A DNA stretch of 64,000 nt from Holdemanella sp. MSK.7.32 (GTDB lineage: Bacteria; Bacillota_I; Bacilli_A; Erysipelotrichales; Erysipelotrichaceae). This document shows, piece after piece, positions 26,845-34,474 of the stretch (positions are counted from its first letter, which is position 1; every line of letters starts with the position of its first letter). The stretch spans positions 1 to 64,000 of the forward strand of contig NZ_JANFYN010000008.1 in NCBI RefSeq assembly GCF_024460475.1, in the 5' to 3' direction. The translations under genes were made by a program, and so were the position numbers. The notes below the pieces were generated by a model that did no database searches, was not told the DNA's origin, and worked only from the letters and a program-made list of their open reading frames with translations.

Positions 26845-29781
26845 TTATTTAGAATTCAATTTTTCTTTTTTTGACATATATAAAGCAAAAGCAATTACAG
26901 CCACTCCTAATCCAATCAATAGGATCGTTCCGTTTGAACCTGTCTCAGGTAATAACTGTGTTGTTTTATTTGTGATATCTACCGCAACTACACGGTCATT
27001 TTTAGTTCCCTCAAGACGAATGTTGCCGGACGTTTTAGATGTGTTGTACTGCACATTATCAATCGTAAAATCAAATGTGTTTGTCTGAGGTGTAGCTGAA
27101 ACATATACGGAATGTACATATGCCTTACCATTTTCATCCACTGGAATTCTATAGCCTTGAGGAGCTTTTGTTTCCTTGAAGTAGTATGTCTTTTCTACAT
27201 CTAGATTTTTGAAAGTTAATAACCCTTTGTCATCTGAAGTCTGTGTATCTACTACATTTTTACATTCTTCATCACTATATAGACGGAATTCAGCACCTTT
27301 CAAGACTTTTCCATGCTCATTTGTTTTTGTAATTTTCAAATTGAAAGGATTTACCTTATCGGCAAATGTAGCATAGCCGTCCCCTGAATCCTTTGTACCA
27401 TGTGTTACAAGACTGTTTGTTCCAGATGTAAATGTAATTTTACCTGTACCAGAAGCTACGTTGAATACAACTTCGTTTGGATTTAACTGATATCCATCAG
27501 GTGATTTGATTTCCTTGATCTTGTGTGTTCCCGAAGCCAAACCTGTGATCGTAATTTCACCACTTCCATTTGTCTCTAAATCTTCTGTTGAACCATTCGG
27601 TAATGTGTGACGGAATACTGCACCACTGACTGGTGTTGAAGTTCCTGCCTGCACTTTCTTAATATCGAATTTGATTACTTTTTCTAGAACCTCTGGTTGA
27701 TTATAAGTATCAACACCTTCCACAGAGCCAGACGTTGTAATCTTTCTCACAAACACTTCATTATTAATAAAGTATCCCGTAGGTGCTTTTGTTTCTTGAA
27801 TAGTAACCGTTCCAATAGGGAATGTTGGATCCCCATTAGAAGCATAATAGAAATCATCTCCGGAAACTTTATAATCCTTATTCAAGTATGCTTTACCATT
27901 AGAATTAGTCTTTAAAACCCATGAACGAGTTGGAACCTGACCTGATTTAGCTGGGTCGGAATCGTACAATCCCTTGTAGTACTTCACTGTGAATTCCGCA
28001 CCAGCAAGACTTGCACTACCCTGCGGTTTGTTCTTGTTTGTTTCTTTATCGACTTTTCCTAACAAAATACGAACTGGGTCGGACTGAGGATAATCCTTCA
28101 ATTCTCCATTAGTACCATACTGTGTAGTTTTCCCAGAAGTAACAGTGATCTTATTAATAGCCGAACTTAATGCATATCCTTTTGGAGGTGTAACCTCTTT
28201 TAAATAGTAAGTGTCTGCATTAAGTTCAATTGTATTTGACCAACCATTCTCATTTGTTTTCAAAGATGACACTCTATTCTTATCATTCTTTGCGTCACTT
28301 TCTGACTTATAAACACCATAAACAGCATTTGCTAAAGAATAACAACTGTTATTATCAGTAATAGATGTATTGGCTGATGTTTTCTTGATTTGTAACTTCC
28401 CTAATGGATTCCAAATACCGTACACAACATCCTGACATTTTGTAAATGTACCTTCCCAGTTTGTACCATTTTCATCATTTCTACATTTATATACTGTAAA
28501 TCCACTTGGAAGTGGCAATGATTGAATATGATTATACATACCTTCAGTACCTGATGGAGACCACGTTCCACCAGCTTCACCTGCTGTAGCTCCTGAATAA
28601 GCTTTCGAAGCCATATCACTAGTCATACACACAGCTGCCGATACACCATATTTACCTGTTAAGATATCACCGTGTCCACCATATCCATAATAGAGAACCT
28701 TAGCTAATTTAGCATTATTTACTTTCTCAGGAGCACCTAAACTCTGCCCCTTACGAACCCCTGCTTGCATACCTTCGCCACAGAAAGCTGTCACACCATT
28801 GCTCAGTCCATATATAGCTTCATTATAATAATGACCGGCAGAATTATATACCCATGTATACTCGGTGAAACGATCTACTGTAACACCTCCAGCACGTGAT
28901 AAACTAAATAATGAAACATTATCATCTTCTTCATTCGTATCATCAAGTCTATTAATCTCATTTAAAACATCGCTTTTAGTTTCACCTTTATCATTTGAAA
29001 GTTCAGGTACACTGTACTTGTCTAAAATTTCAAGATTATCATAATTCAACATATATCCATCATATTTTGAATAAAATGATTTCTTTAAAAAATAGTTAGA
29101 ATCACAGTATTTCAATAAACCAGATTCTTTTGCTTTATCTTTCCTTTGCTCACTATATTTTTTATAGATGTTTTTTGAATAGTCTTTGAGAATCAATTTA
29201 GTTGTATCCGATTTATCCCAAACATTAAAATCAATATGAATTCCATCTTCTGAAAGCTCATCTTTAGCTTCATCAATCGAATTCTCATCAGATAATTCAT
29301 CTTCATCATTAGAGGAGTTTAAATTCACACTAGCATTTGATTTATCATTAGAATTAACGATTTTATCTCTAGTAGAAGAATCTGATTTAGAATCATTACA
29401 TTTGAATATCATACTAAAATTTGCATCCGCAGTTTTTGTTGTGTATACAAAACTGAAAGATTTTTTTCCACTAGTAAACCCTGAGATCGTACTGTTATTT
29501 AATGTAACATCATCAATAACCGCATTCTCATCGGATTTTGAGACAATTTTAATTTCTGTACCTTCTTCGTAGTCTGCATTGAAGATGTCACCATTCGACA
29601 AAGATTTTGTAAAATCTCCTGATGAAAGTGTGACTGTACCATCCCCTACAACACTCACTGAAAAGCCTGCTGAATCAACAGTCGGAGTGGTTGTTTCTTC
29701 TGCATACGCAGGAAGAACAAGATTCAATGATGTCAGTGCTGTTACGAAAAGAGCAAGAAATACGTTCTTAAACTTTTTCAT
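26845..29781 (-). CDS. Pilus tip adhesin with thioester domain
   Basis: 978 aa. After the signal peptide and an acidic Asn/Ser linker comes a TQXA-type thioester domain with the reactive-Cys loop TAFCGEGMQAG (about residue 330), which can bond covalently to host or neighbour-cell targets. Four Cna-B domains follow, each with an E-box (KEVTPPKGYAL, ETKAPTGYF, KEIKSPDGYQL, KETKAPQGYRI). Sorting signal LPETG at the end. It is first in its operon, behind a leader region (29815-29995). Confidence 0.92.
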   Translation of the reverse strand: MKKFKNVFLALFVTALTSLNLVLPAYAEETTTPTVDSAGFSVSVVGDGTVTLSSGDFTKSLSNGDIFNADYEEGTEIKIVSKSDENAVIDDVTLNNSTISGFTSGKKSFSFVYTTKTADANFSMIFKCNDSKSDSSTRDKIVNSNDKSNASVNLNSSNDEDELSDENSIDEAKDELSEDGIHIDFNVWDKSDTTKLILKDYSKNIYKKYSEQRKDKAKESGLLKYCDSNYFLKKSFYSKYDGYMLNYDNLEILDKYSVPELSNDKGETKSDVLNEINRLDDTNEEDDNVSLFSLSRAGGVTVDRFTEYTWVYNSAGHYYNEAIYGLSNGVTAFCGEGMQAGVRKGQSLGAPEKVNNAKLAKVLYYGYGGHGDILTGKYGVSAAVCMTSDMASKAYSGATAGEAGGTWSPSGTEGMYNHIQSLPLPSGFTVYKCRNDENGTNWEGTFTKCQDVVYGIWNPLGKLQIKKTSANTSITDNNSCYSLANAVYGVYKSESDAKNDKNRVSSLKTNENGWSNTIELNADTYYLKEVTPPKGYALSSAINKITVTSGKTTQYGTNGELKDYPQSDPVRILLGKVDKETNKNKPQGSASLAGAEFTVKYYKGLYDSDPAKSGQVPTRSWVLKTNSNGKAYLNKDYKVSGDDFYYASNGDPTFPIGTVTIQETKAPTGYFINNEVFVRKITTSGSVEGVDTYNQPEVLEKVIKFDIKKVQAGTSTPVSGAVFRHTLPNGSTEDLETNGSGEITITGLASGTHKIKEIKSPDGYQLNPNEVVFNVASGTGKITFTSGTNSLVTHGTKDSGDGYATFADKVNPFNLKITKTNEHGKVLKGAEFRLYSDEECKNVVDTQTSDDKGLLTFKNLDVEKTYYFKETKAPQGYRIPVDENGKAYVHSVYVSATPQTNTFDFTIDNVQYNTSKTSGNIRLEGTKNDRVVAVDITNKTTQLLPETGSNGTILLIGLGVAVIAFALYMSKKEKLNSK

Positions 29782-29794
29782 ATTTCAATCCTTT

Positions 29795-29813
29795 CTAAGG
29801 CAGATTGCCTTAA
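29795..29813. repeat. Palindrome, imperfect copy
   Basis: CTAAGGCA-GAT-TGCCTTAA: 17 bp symmetric, outermost pair mismatched. In the leader of the pilus operon. Confidence 0.85.
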
Positions 29814-29845
29814 TTATTTTATTTTCCCTTTTCTTTCTATCCCTT

Positions 29846-29881
29846 GAAAAAATCTCTAACGTTAGAAATCTTGATTTTTTT
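29846..29881 (-). terminator. Leader terminator of the pilus operon
   Basis: AAAAAATC...GATTTTTT with an inner TCTAACGTTAGA palindrome and a U run, between the leader peptide and the tip-protein start. A second hairpin, ATCAATAT/ATATTGAT, lies just upstream and could be its competitor. Confidence 0.55.
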
Positions 29882-29941
29882 GAGTGTTTCATAACATCAA
29901 TATCTTGAAAGGAAAAAATATTGATGATTTTTCAACTCAAT

Positions 29942-29974
29942 TTAAGGTACATCCAATAAACTGTATTTGTTCAT
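29942..29974 (-). CDS. Ten-residue leader peptide of pilus operon
   Basis: MNKYSLLDVP, preceded by TAGGAGG 9 nt upstream of its ATG. It lies ~160 nt before the tip-protein gene and before the two leader hairpins, the arrangement of a translation-coupled attenuator. The start signal is as strong as any in the window, which is the only direct evidence. Confidence 0.5.
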   Translation of the reverse strand: MNKYSLLDVP

Positions 29975-30048
29975 ATTTATATCGCCTCCTATTCCATAAA
30001 ATGGTGCAATAGTACGGGCGTTACCCGCTTTATTGCGTGTAAAACAAA

Positions 30049-30070
30049 AAGGAACTCATGCGAGTTCCTT
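30049..30070. terminator. Bidirectional terminator
   Basis: AAGGAACTC-ATGC-GAGTTCCTT flanked by A and T runs on both sides. It closes the R4 RNA unit on the minus strand. Confidence 0.85.
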
Positions 30071-30110
30071 TTTTTACATTAAACTTTGTTCATTGAATCT
30101 TTTTATTGAA

Positions 30111-30207
30111 TCCTTCACTACCATCTAAATTTATATCAACCGGAAGCTCCGGTTGGTTACTTCATCAACACTTTCACTACCATCTGAATTTATGCTGTAC
30201 ATCAACC
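30111..30207. repeat. Two ~36-nt repeats, diverged
   Basis: CTTCACTACCATCTAAATTT and CTTTCACTACCATCTGAATT, followed by ...GCTGTACATCAACC in the second. A CAACCGGAAGCTCCGGTTG hairpin (30139-30157) lies between them. Confidence 0.65.
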
Positions 30208-30211
30208 TCAA

Positions 30212-30323
30212 ACAATGGCATTACAGATTACTATAGAATGTTAACTCCTCCACGAATGAAGAAAGTATGATTCCAATTCATCTGTACTTTCGGCATTACT
30301 GCCAAGGTCCGTGAATCGACCTT
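30212..30323 (-). ncRNA. Structured RNA element, copy R4
   Basis: GTAA GNRA loop, CTTCA-TTCG-TGGAG stem. It lies after the terminator of the 30412-31566 lipoprotein gene and a palindrome, and ends downstream at the 30049 terminator, so it may be a separate ~290-nt RNA. Confidence 0.6.
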
Positions 30324-30332
30324 ATTTAATCA

Positions 30333-30351
30333 TTAAGGCAAACTGCCTTAA
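30333..30351. repeat. 19-bp palindrome (centre AAC)
   Basis: Family member, next to R4, as palindrome 121-139 is next to R1. Confidence 0.9.
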
Positions 30352-30376
30352 TTTTTATCAACTTATATCAACAAAA

Positions 30377-30402
30377 AAAGACAGAATTTTCATTCTGCCT
30401 TT
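30377..30402 (-). terminator. Terminator of lipoprotein gene
   Basis: AAAGGCAGAAT-GAAA-ATTCTGTCTTT followed by a U run, just after the 30412-31566 stop. Confidence 0.85.
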
Positions 30403-30411
30403 GATTTATAT

Positions 30412-31566
30412 TTAGTTAGTTTTCGTTTTTCCACAGCTACTGCACTTGTAGCCTGTCAATTCCTGTTTTGTAGTAGCAGGTGAATCGACCACATATCTTG
30501 TTTCGTACACCGCATCGTGATGAACAGTCTTGTATCCTGTTACTACTTCTCTCCATTCAGAGTGATATCCTGAACAACCATCATTTGCTTCAAAATGTTC
30601 TATATATCTTCCCGTGATATCCGCTCCACATTGATTACAGATTGAGAACTCCTTCATCTCAGTAACTGGGACCTGTTCATCATAGGCAGCCTGCACCAAG
30701 ACCTGTTCGTTGTGTCCTTTTTCTGGAACATTTACCGTCTTGTACTGTGCCACCCAGTTGTGTGTATGTTCAGCTGGTTTTGAACTGTTTGAGTTTGAAC
30801 CACTGTTATTCGATGGTTTTGACGAACCAGAGTTATTGCTACTGTTGTTAGATGGTTTTGAAGTGCTAGAGTTATTGCTACTGCTGTTTGAAGGTTTAGA
30901 AAAACTTGTGTTGTTCTTATTCGAGCTAGTATTTGTAGTCGAAGCTGTGTTGTCCTTTTTTGATTCTGAAGTATTTGATTTATTAGATGAATCGGCTTTT
31001 GCGGTTTCTTCCTTCTTCTCCTCTTTCTTTTCTTCCTGTTTTACTTCCTGCTCCTCTTTCTTCTCGTCCTCTGTTTTTGCAGAATCTTCAGATGGTGTCA
31101 AAGTGGCAGTGCTGCCATCTTTTTTGGTTACGTCTAAATTGACTTTATCTTCTTTTAAAGAAACATCAACTTTCTTTGTATCTGTAGTATCTACATCCTT
31201 GAATACGAATGTTTTATCCTGATCTTGTAAACCAATCTTTATATCCAACTTATCGTTTTCTTTTACATCATAGTATAATGTACGTTCTTCTTTGTTTTTT
31301 ACAGCGTCTCCATCTTCCAACAAGTTATCACTGAAACTTTCTTCTGTACTTGATTTCGTTTCAAATACAGTGATCTTCTTTCCAGTGCTGTTTGTCATCT
31401 TCAAGGATTTTGAATTCTTGCTTTTTTGACCAAGTGTTTTTACTTCCTTTTTCTTAGCGACTTCTGTTGTCTTTGTGTCTTTTGTTCCTGTCGATGAAGC
31501 AGAACATCCAGTCAAAATCATACTTAATGCAATCGCACCTGCTGTTAAAATTTGTTTTGTTTTCAT
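30412..31566 (-). CDS. Lipoprotein with low-complexity stalk and Cys-rich end
   Basis: 384 aa. Signal peptide with lipobox LTGC. A beta-rich domain (~45-160), then a long Lys/Glu then Ser/Asn/Lys-Pro linker, then a C-terminal domain with CNQCG and CSSCG pairs, a probable zinc ribbon, and HTHNW. It sits behind box promoter P4 and a palindrome. It is likely surface-exposed; no known function. A candidate partner of the conjugative pilus or an entry-exclusion factor, by position only. Confidence 0.8.
   Translation of the reverse strand: MKTKQILTAGAIALSMILTGCSASSTGTKDTKTTEVAKKKEVKTLGQKSKNSKSLKMTNSTGKKITVFETKSSTEESFSDNLLEDGDAVKNKEERTLYYDVKENDKLDIKIGLQDQDKTFVFKDVDTTDTKKVDVSLKEDKVNLDVTKKDGSTATLTPSEDSAKTEDEKKEEQEVKQEEKKEEKKEETAKADSSNKSNTSESKKDNTASTTNTSSNKNNTSFSKPSNSSSNNSSTSKPSNNSSNNSGSSKPSNNSGSNSNSSKPAEHTHNWVAQYKTVNVPEKGHNEQVLVQAAYDEQVPVTEMKEFSICNQCGADITGRYIEHFEANDGCSGYHSEWREVVTGYKTVHHDAVYETRYVVDSPATTKQELTGYKCSSCGKTKTN
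31104..31117. repeat. Second palindrome family, within coding sequence
   Basis: TGGCAGTGCTGCCA inside the lipoprotein gene (one central mismatch to TGGCAGTACTGCCA). Confidence 0.6.
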
Positions 31567-31596
31567 ATATAATACATCCTTTCCTGATCTATTTTG

Positions 31597-31615
31597 TTAA
31601 GGCAAATTGCCTTAA
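31597..31615. repeat. 19-bp palindrome (centre AAT)
   Basis: In the 5' UTR between promoter P4 and the lipoprotein start, so it must be read into the mRNA as well. Confidence 0.9.
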
Positions 31616-31642
31616 TTTTTTAATCAATCTCTTTACACCCCT

Positions 31643-31691
31643 ATTTTACCATGTATCCTTTCAAAAAATGCTAGATTTTTGTGCGAAATTC
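31643..31691 (-). promoter_or_regulatory. Box-family promoter P4
   Basis: Minus-strand -10 TAAAAT at 31643-31648 and box at 31669-31688, 21-nt offset, ahead of the lipoprotein gene. Confidence 0.8.
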
Positions 31692-31758
31692 AGGGTGAAT
31701 TTCATGCTTTTTGCTGTACTACACTGTGAATATAAAGAAACTCGACCTTATTTTAATA

Positions 31759-31777
31759 TTAAGGCAATCTGCCTTAA
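31759..31777. repeat. 19-bp palindrome (centre ATC)
   Basis: Family member, just downstream of the 31781-32233 stop. Confidence 0.9.
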
Positions 31778-31780
31778 GTT

Positions 31781-32233
31781 TTATTTATCCCATCCACTGA
31801 TTTTTACATCATAGAGCACTTGAATCTTCTCAATGCATTCTTTTATGATTGGATGTCTATATCTAATAAGTGCAGACCATATTTTCTCCCATCTTCTTTC
31901 ATCATCTTCATCATCCATAATCTTCTCACCAGCCAAACCAACCACGTTATCTAAATCTGTTTTCTTTAAATGTTTAAATAATTCTGCAACTGGAATTGTA
32001 TTTTCTAAATGCTGTAGAACCAAGGATTGATATTTTCGTAAACAATCGTCATACTTTTCAAAGCAAGCTACTTCCTCAAATTCATCCGATCTCACATCAT
32101 CATCTAGTTTACTTGCGAGAACATAAGGCTTTATAGTGCAAGCATAATATAGAATTGCAAAATTTGTTTCTCCATTGAATGCTAACAATTCAGGGGAATA
32201 ACCTCCCTGATTGTAAAGTAAAATAGACTTCAT
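31781..32233 (-). CDS. Paralogue of 41988-42911 protein
   Basis: 150 aa. The N-terminal ~90 residues match the first ~110 of the protein at 41988-42911 (LLAFNGETNFAILYY versus VLAFDGESNFAILDR, and FEKYDDCLRKYQSLVL versus FANYEDCVRKYKSSVL). The C-terminal part differs. It is probably a stand-alone copy of that polyvalent-protein module. GGAGG precedes the ATG. A palindrome follows at each end. Confidence 0.75.
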   Translation of the reverse strand: MKSILLYNQGGYSPELLAFNGETNFAILYYACTIKPYVLASKLDDDVRSDEFEEVACFEKYDDCLRKYQSLVLQHLENTIPVAELFKHLKKTDLDNVVGLAGEKIMDDEDDERRWEKIWSALIRYRHPIIKECIEKIQVLYDVKISGWDK

Positions 32234-32248
32234 TTTTTTCCTCCATTT

Positions 32249-32267
32249 TTAAGGCAAATTGCCCTAA
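32249..32267. repeat. Palindrome, one mismatch
   Basis: TTAAGGCA-AAT-TGCCCTAA: the only copy with an unpaired change inside the core. Confidence 0.85.
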
Positions 32268-32284
32268 TTCTTGAAATCATAAAA

Positions 32285-32312
32285 AAAGACAGAATATTCA
32301 AATTCTGCCTTT
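32285..32312 (-). terminator. Terminator of the large RNA unit
   Basis: AAAGGCAGAAT-TTGAAT-ATTCTGTCTTT with a seven-U tail on the minus strand. Confidence 0.85.
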
Positions 32313-33345
32313 TGCTTATGTCAAATTACTTTAAATGGGCACATACAATTTTTTAAGGAAAGATGTATAAAAGGGCTTGATCGTCATTAGTATATGTACC
32401 CATTTGATATAATGAGCAGGCTCATGTTTTCTGCTCTGTCCAGAACACTGGCTTATGGATCATTGTCCCATGTCTAAAATTCTGATGGATCAGATTCTGA
32501 CATTCTCGTTTTAAAATCTGAAACATCTCTTGTTAAGTAAGCTTTTCACAGCTAACGTTTGTAGTACCACATTAAAGGTTACGTTGGAAAGCAGGAGATT
32601 CACCTCCCACTGAAAAAATTGTGTTACTACATTTGAAATTAAAAGTTGAAGGTTTCAGGAATTGCACCTGATAATACTAAAACCTTCATAAAAAAACTTA
32701 TAAAGAAAAAAGCTGTTGTCTGTTTGATATATAGTGAACCAGAGAAACTATTCAGACATTTGCAAATTTCGTCATAAGTATGTGTCATTCGATTTTGAAG
32801 CAAAAAATAGTCTTTAAAAGGAGATTCCTCCCATCTGTTAGTTAAATAGTGCTTTAATCGAATAATGTCTGCCAAAAATAAATCTGAATGTGAGCTATCG
32901 TAGAAGGATCTTTCTCCTTATTTTATTTAGAACGATTTGAGTATTGGCAGGATGGTATTTGAGGATTGTGGGAGTTGCACCCACGGAACTTGCATCCTCA
33001 TGTAATGGCAGGCTCATGTTTCTGCCGTGGTCATTTTTGATATCCGTTTATGGCAATCTGTTATATTAAACTGCAAGCGAAAAAAGTTTTACTTTCTATT
33101 ATGATATCTCTATGTCCAAAGGGAGATAAACAATAGAACAGGTTCTAACAGATATCTGGGTTGACTTCATGTTTATTGTTTATCAGATGTAATCGGTGAG
33201 TAATTAGCATCTAACAATAAACAACCTCATGTCTTATCGTTTGGGTCGTGCATTGTAGGCGGTCGAACTACTTAGCACGGTATGAAAGCAGGACTTACGT
33301 GTATGCAGGAAAGCCACGTCATACAGTGCCCGCTTTTTGCTAAAA
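32313..33345 (-). ncRNA. Large structured-RNA candidate (~1 kb)
   Basis: About 1,030 bp without a convincing gene, ending at a strong minus-strand terminator (32285-32312). Three hairpins carry T-loop-like heptaloops: GTGGG-TGCAACT-CCCAC (32968-32984), TCAGG-TGCAATT-CCTGA (32655-32671) and GGAG-GTGAAT-CTCC (32594-32607). Two others share the loop AAACATGAGC on different stems (GGCAG/CTGCC near 33004-33023; GAGCAG/CTGCTC near 32412-32434). The 78-aa frame at 32639-32875 needs a TTG start and lacks an RBS. The size and style recall OLE, GOLLD or ROOL RNAs, but I cannot match it to any. Confidence 0.5.
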
Positions 33346-33364
33346 TGTGCTGTACTACAACCTC

Positions 33365-33445
33365 AAATGGCATTACAGACTACTGAAAAAATTTTAACCT
33401 AGCCACGAATGACAAAGGTGTGATTTTAATTCATTGAATTGACTT
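33365..33445 (-). ncRNA. Structured RNA element, partial copy R5
   Basis: It begins at the stop of 33446-33697 and keeps the GTCA-TTCG-TGGC hairpin, where a G-C pair replaces the U-A pair of other copies. The first two hairpins are missing. It leads straight into the large RNA candidate. Confidence 0.55.
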
Positions 33446-33697
33446 TCACATAATTCCAATTAAGCCAAATAATATAGCAAGGAATCCACATAACACCAAA
33501 CAAATCAGAGTACCATAAAGCAAATATGCAGGTAAATTCCAAAAAAAGCACCATTTTGACGAAAATGGTTCGCAAAATCCTAATGGTATATCATTAAGTA
33601 TAAATGCAATACATGCTAGCACCATGAGAATCACTGATATATACACTAATCCGTGAAGAATAAAATAACACATGTTATTTGATATCATATTTGCCAC
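33446..33697 (-). CDS. Small membrane protein
   Basis: 83 aa with two hydrophobic helices (about 12-30 and 50-80). Box promoter P5 lies directly upstream. The start is uncertain: GTG at 33697 or ATG at 33688. It is followed by RNA element R5. The family is not recognised; two-helix proteins of this size on plasmids include entry-exclusion or holin-like factors. Confidence 0.7.
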   Translation of the reverse strand: MANMISNNMCYFILHGLVYISVILMVLACIAFILNDIPLGFCEPFSSKWCFFWNLPAYLLYGTLICLVLCGFLAILFGLIGIM

Positions 33698-33727
33698 ACA
33701 CCTTCTTTCAAATTTATATCTACCTAT

Positions 33728-33776
33728 ATTTTACCATTTAGAATTGGCAAAAATGCTAGATTTTTGTGCGAAATGA
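33728..33776 (-). promoter_or_regulatory. Box-family promoter P5
   Basis: Minus-strand -10 TAAAAT at 33728-33733 and box at 33754-33773, 21-nt offset, beginning 4 nt before the stop of the upstream gene. Confidence 0.8.
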
Positions 33777-33779
33777 CAC

Positions 33780-34148
33780 TCAACCCTTGCGGAACATATG
33801 GATGTAGATCAGGTCATTTGCATACATTTTTTTCACAAAACGTATGCAAAAGTTTGCTTCATCCGTGGAAGCATAGAGCTGATATCGGCTTAGTCCAATC
33901 GTTTTTAAATTTAAGCGATTTACCAAATATTCGATGGACTCATATCCATTCGGTACGATCACATCTTTAATGTATTTACAAAAAGACTGCATTTTTTCTT
34001 CATAGCCTGAATTCAGAGTGTCATCAACATTCAGATGATATTGAAGTATCCATACTCCGTTACGAAAGGATAGATTCGTATAGCCTATCAGGCTGTCCTT
34101 GTTTCTGTTGAAACTGCATTGTTTCGATAAAACGTATTTCACGTTCAT
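33780..34148 (-). CDS. Hypothetical 122-aa protein
   Basis: Not recognised. Mixed alpha/beta, rich in Tyr and Asn, no membrane segment (VKYVLSKQCSFNRNKDSLIG, GVWILQYHLNVDD). GGAGG precedes the ATG. It lies behind promoter P6 and a leader terminator (34166-34198), and its stop almost abuts promoter P5. Confidence 0.65.
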   Translation of the reverse strand: MNVKYVLSKQCSFNRNKDSLIGYTNLSFRNGVWILQYHLNVDDTLNSGYEEKMQSFCKYIKDVIVPNGYESIEYLVNRLNLKTIGLSRYQLYASTDEANFCIRFVKKMYANDLIYIHMFRKG

Positions 34149-34165
34149 CCACCTCCATTTGCATA

Positions 34166-34198
34166 GAAAAAAGGACCTAAACGCACGTTTCAGGTCCT
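34166..34198 (-). terminator. Leader terminator of 33780-34148
   Basis: AGGACCTGAAAC-GTGC-GTTTAGGTCCT plus U6, 24 nt downstream of promoter P6 and before the ATG, so it is a candidate attenuator. Confidence 0.7.
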
Positions 34199-34223
34199 AT
34201 GTATACACTTACTTGATGATACC

Positions 34224-34272
34224 ATTATAGCACAACTCTCGGACAAAAATGCTAGAAATTTGTGCGAAATTT
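34224..34272 (-). promoter_or_regulatory. Box-family promoter P6
   Basis: Perfect -10 TATAAT on the minus strand (34224-34229), box at 34250-34269, same 21-nt offset. Confidence 0.85.
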
Positions 34273-34453
34273 GTTCAGAGTAAAAATGAACATTGTGAAC
34301 AAAAAAGAGCTATATACACTTTATATAAAGCATATTATGATTCAAAAATGTCCAAATAAAAAATCTAACAAAATTTTCACAAAAAAATTTATTGTTGACA
34401 AAAACAGGAAAATAAGCATTTTCACGCTGTATTACGCACAAAGAATAAAAGAA

Positions 34454-34472
34454 TTAAGGCATTTTGCCTTAA
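34454..34472. repeat. 19-bp palindrome (centre TTT)
   Basis: Extended on both sides to 25 bp (34451-34475), immediately after the stop of the methylase-helicase gene. Confidence 0.9.
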
Positions 34473-34474
34473 TT

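Larger units (their letters stand above)
34149..34474. other. Leader and spacer region
   Basis: 326 bp holding the leader terminator, promoter P6 and then ~180 bp of AT-rich sequence in which I see no gene. The plus-strand frame at 34262-34480 lacks an RBS. Confidence 0.6.

Noticed and set aside
30710..31222. 170-aa plus-strand frame
   Set aside because: Antisense of the Ser/Asn/Glu-rich lipoprotein linker; low complexity.
32639..32875. 78-aa minus-strand frame
   Set aside because: Needs a TTG start, no ribosome-binding site, and lies inside the hairpin-rich RNA region.
32968..32984. T-arm-like hairpin as part of a tRNA
   Set aside because: No acceptor, anticodon or D arms around it.
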